A DNA stretch of 64,000 nt, taken from contig JAILGH010000046.1 in the NCBI GenBank assembly GCA_024697025.1, forward strand, positions 1-64,000. The letters run 5' to 3'. Source of the stretch: Pseudobutyrivibrio sp. GTDB lineage: Bacteria > Bacillota > Clostridia > Lachnospirales > Lachnospiraceae. Numbering within the stretch: position 1 is the stretch's first letter; each line of letters starts with the position of its first letter. Positions 63,326 through 64,000 of the stretch are shown piece after piece. A program made the position numbers and the translations under genes. The notes beneath the pieces are model-generated. The model did no database searches, was not told where the DNA came from, and worked only from the letters and a program-made list of their open reading frames with translations.

Positions 63326-63349
63326 AGAGGAAGGTAAAAACCTCCCTCT
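63326..63349 (-). terminator. Terminator of the EF-G-like gene
   Basis: AGAGGGAGG / CCTTCCTCT stem around a T/A-rich loop, followed by TTTTTTT on the minus strand. Confidence 0.88.
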
Positions 63350-63371
63350 AATAAGAACGTTGATTTTGAAA

Positions 63372-64000
63372 TTATTCTTCGTCTACATCCTTCAGCTTAT
63401 TAGCTCTGCGTTCAACTTCTTTCGCCTGAACATCAGATGGCACTTGCTCGTAGCGAGCCAATTCATATGAGAATGTACCATAGCCACCTGTCATAGAACG
63501 AAGTTGTGTATCGTAACCGTAAAGCTCTGCCATCGGTACCTCTGCCAACACTTCGGTCTTACCAGTTACATCTGTAGGATTCATTCCAAGGACGCGACCG
63601 CGACGTTTATTAAGATCGCCCATTACATCACCTGTATATGAATCAGGAACTTGCACCTTAAGTGTCTCTATTGGCTCAAGTAATATTGGATTAGCTTTCA
63701 TAATTCCATCTTTAAAAGCGCCCTTTGCAGCAACCTTAAATGCCATCTCAGAAGAGTCAACTGGGTGATAGCTACCATCATAAAGATTTGCATGGATTCC
63801 TACAACTGGATAGGCTGCAAGAGGGCCCGAAAGAACTGCTTCCTGTAAGCCTTTTTCAACTGCCGGGAAGTAGTTCTTAGGAACTGCACCTCCTACTACA
63901 GACTCTGTAAAGTTGTAGTGTTCTTCCATATTTCCCGATGGCTCAAAGGTCATCTTTACATGTCCATACTGACCGTGACCACCAGTCTGTTTTTTGTACT
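63372..64000 (-). CDS. Elongation factor G-like protein (C-terminal part; start beyond the window)
   Basis: About 209 C-terminal residues of a translational GTPase; the N-terminal GTPase domain is off the right edge. KKQTGGHGQYGHVKM begins domain IV, followed by VVGGAVPKNYFPAVEKGLQEA, LYDGSYHPVDSSEMAFKVAAKGAF, and domain V with LLEPIETLKVQVPDSY and GDVMGDLNKRRGRVLGM. The sequence TFEPSGNMEEHYNFTESVVGG differs from canonical FusA, so it is probably an EF-G paralogue (EF-G2 type) rather than the essential FusA. The reading frame stays open to base 64000. Confidence 0.92.
   Translation of the reverse strand, partial: YKKQTGGHGQYGHVKMTFEPSGNMEEHYNFTESVVGGAVPKNYFPAVEKGLQEAVLSGPLAAYPVVGIHANLYDGSYHPVDSSEMAFKVAAKGAFKDGIMKANPILLEPIETLKVQVPDSYTGDVMGDLNKRRGRVLGMNPTDVTGKTEVLAEVPMAELYGYDTQLRSMTGGYGTFSYELARYEQVPSDVQAKEVERRANKLKDVDEE

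Noticed and set aside
1-64000. tRNA, rRNA, CRISPR, prophage or insertion sequence
   Set aside because: None was recognised by eye on either strand: no spaced direct repeats, no transposase or integrase, no tRNA-like cloverleaf in the gaps. A tRNAscan or covariance search would be decisive.

Overview
The window is a chromosomal segment of an AT-rich, anaerobic, Gram-positive bacterium, most likely a member of the Lachnospiraceae (Butyrivibrio or Pseudobutyrivibrio type). The evidence is the gene content: a complete Rnf complex, a biotin-dependent Na+-translocating decarboxylase, HisZ plus short HisG, RqcH, RecU, ScpA/ScpB, Asp23-FakA, strong AGGAGG-type ribosome binding sites and Firmicute-type promoters. 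Almost every gene is on the minus strand. Only three are on the plus strand: a lipoprotein gene at 3.0 kb, rqcH at 20.9 kb and a YprB-like exonuclease gene at 44.0 kb. No rRNA, tRNA, CRISPR array, prophage or insertion sequence was recognised.

Layout, in coordinate order (minus-strand operons read right to left). 0-3 kb: the start of rplU with its leader, a small unknown gene, a nuclease/PAS gene pair and an unusually short RNase G. 3.8-11.3 kb: a partial histidine operon (hisZ-hisG-hisD, a gap, hisB, then a HisF-like/HisI/HisE fusion) running into a split radical-SAM/DUF2344 pair. 11.4-14.8 kb: recU, an RluA-type pseudouridine synthase and a YgiQ radical-SAM protein. 14.9-20.8 kb: one long operon yicC-gmk-rpoZ-rimO-pgsA-cinA-rsmD-coaD plus a coiled-coil gene. 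20.9-26.9 kb: divergent rqcH, whose end overlaps convergent recG, then fakA-like, asp23-like and rpmB. 27-31.9 kb: U32 peptidase, FtsW/RodA and a penicillin-binding protein. 32-38.5 kb: proB, UPF0291, formyl-THF cyclo-ligase, proA, miaB, ruvAB and zapA. 38.6-43.8 kb: rnfCDGEAB. 44-51 kb: yprB-like, cheR, and the operon rpiR-baiN-cmk-ispH-rpsA. 51-56.2 kb: five genes of a Na+ decarboxylase or transcarboxylase complex. 56.3-64 kb: scpAB, icd, leuS, two secreted or lipid-anchored proteins of unknown function, and the end of an EF-G-like gene.

How the genes work together. Two membrane energy-coupling machines lie within 18 kb: Rnf (ferredoxin:NAD+ coupled ion pumping) and the biotin-dependent Na+ pump. 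They would share an ion gradient. Most of the rest is core information processing (translation, tRNA and ribosome modification, recombination, chromosome segregation) and cell-wall growth.

The most unusual features are: a HisF-like domain fused to HisIE that has lost both HisF catalytic aspartates; a Na+-decarboxylase operon with two different carboxyltransferase subunits and a lipoprotein-fused gamma subunit; a FakA with a reduced middle domain; a cysteine-bearing tail on RnfE; a minimal RNase G; and a long inverted repeat next to the icd ribosome binding site. Several starts are moved inward from the longest open frame on ribosome-binding-site or promoter evidence.
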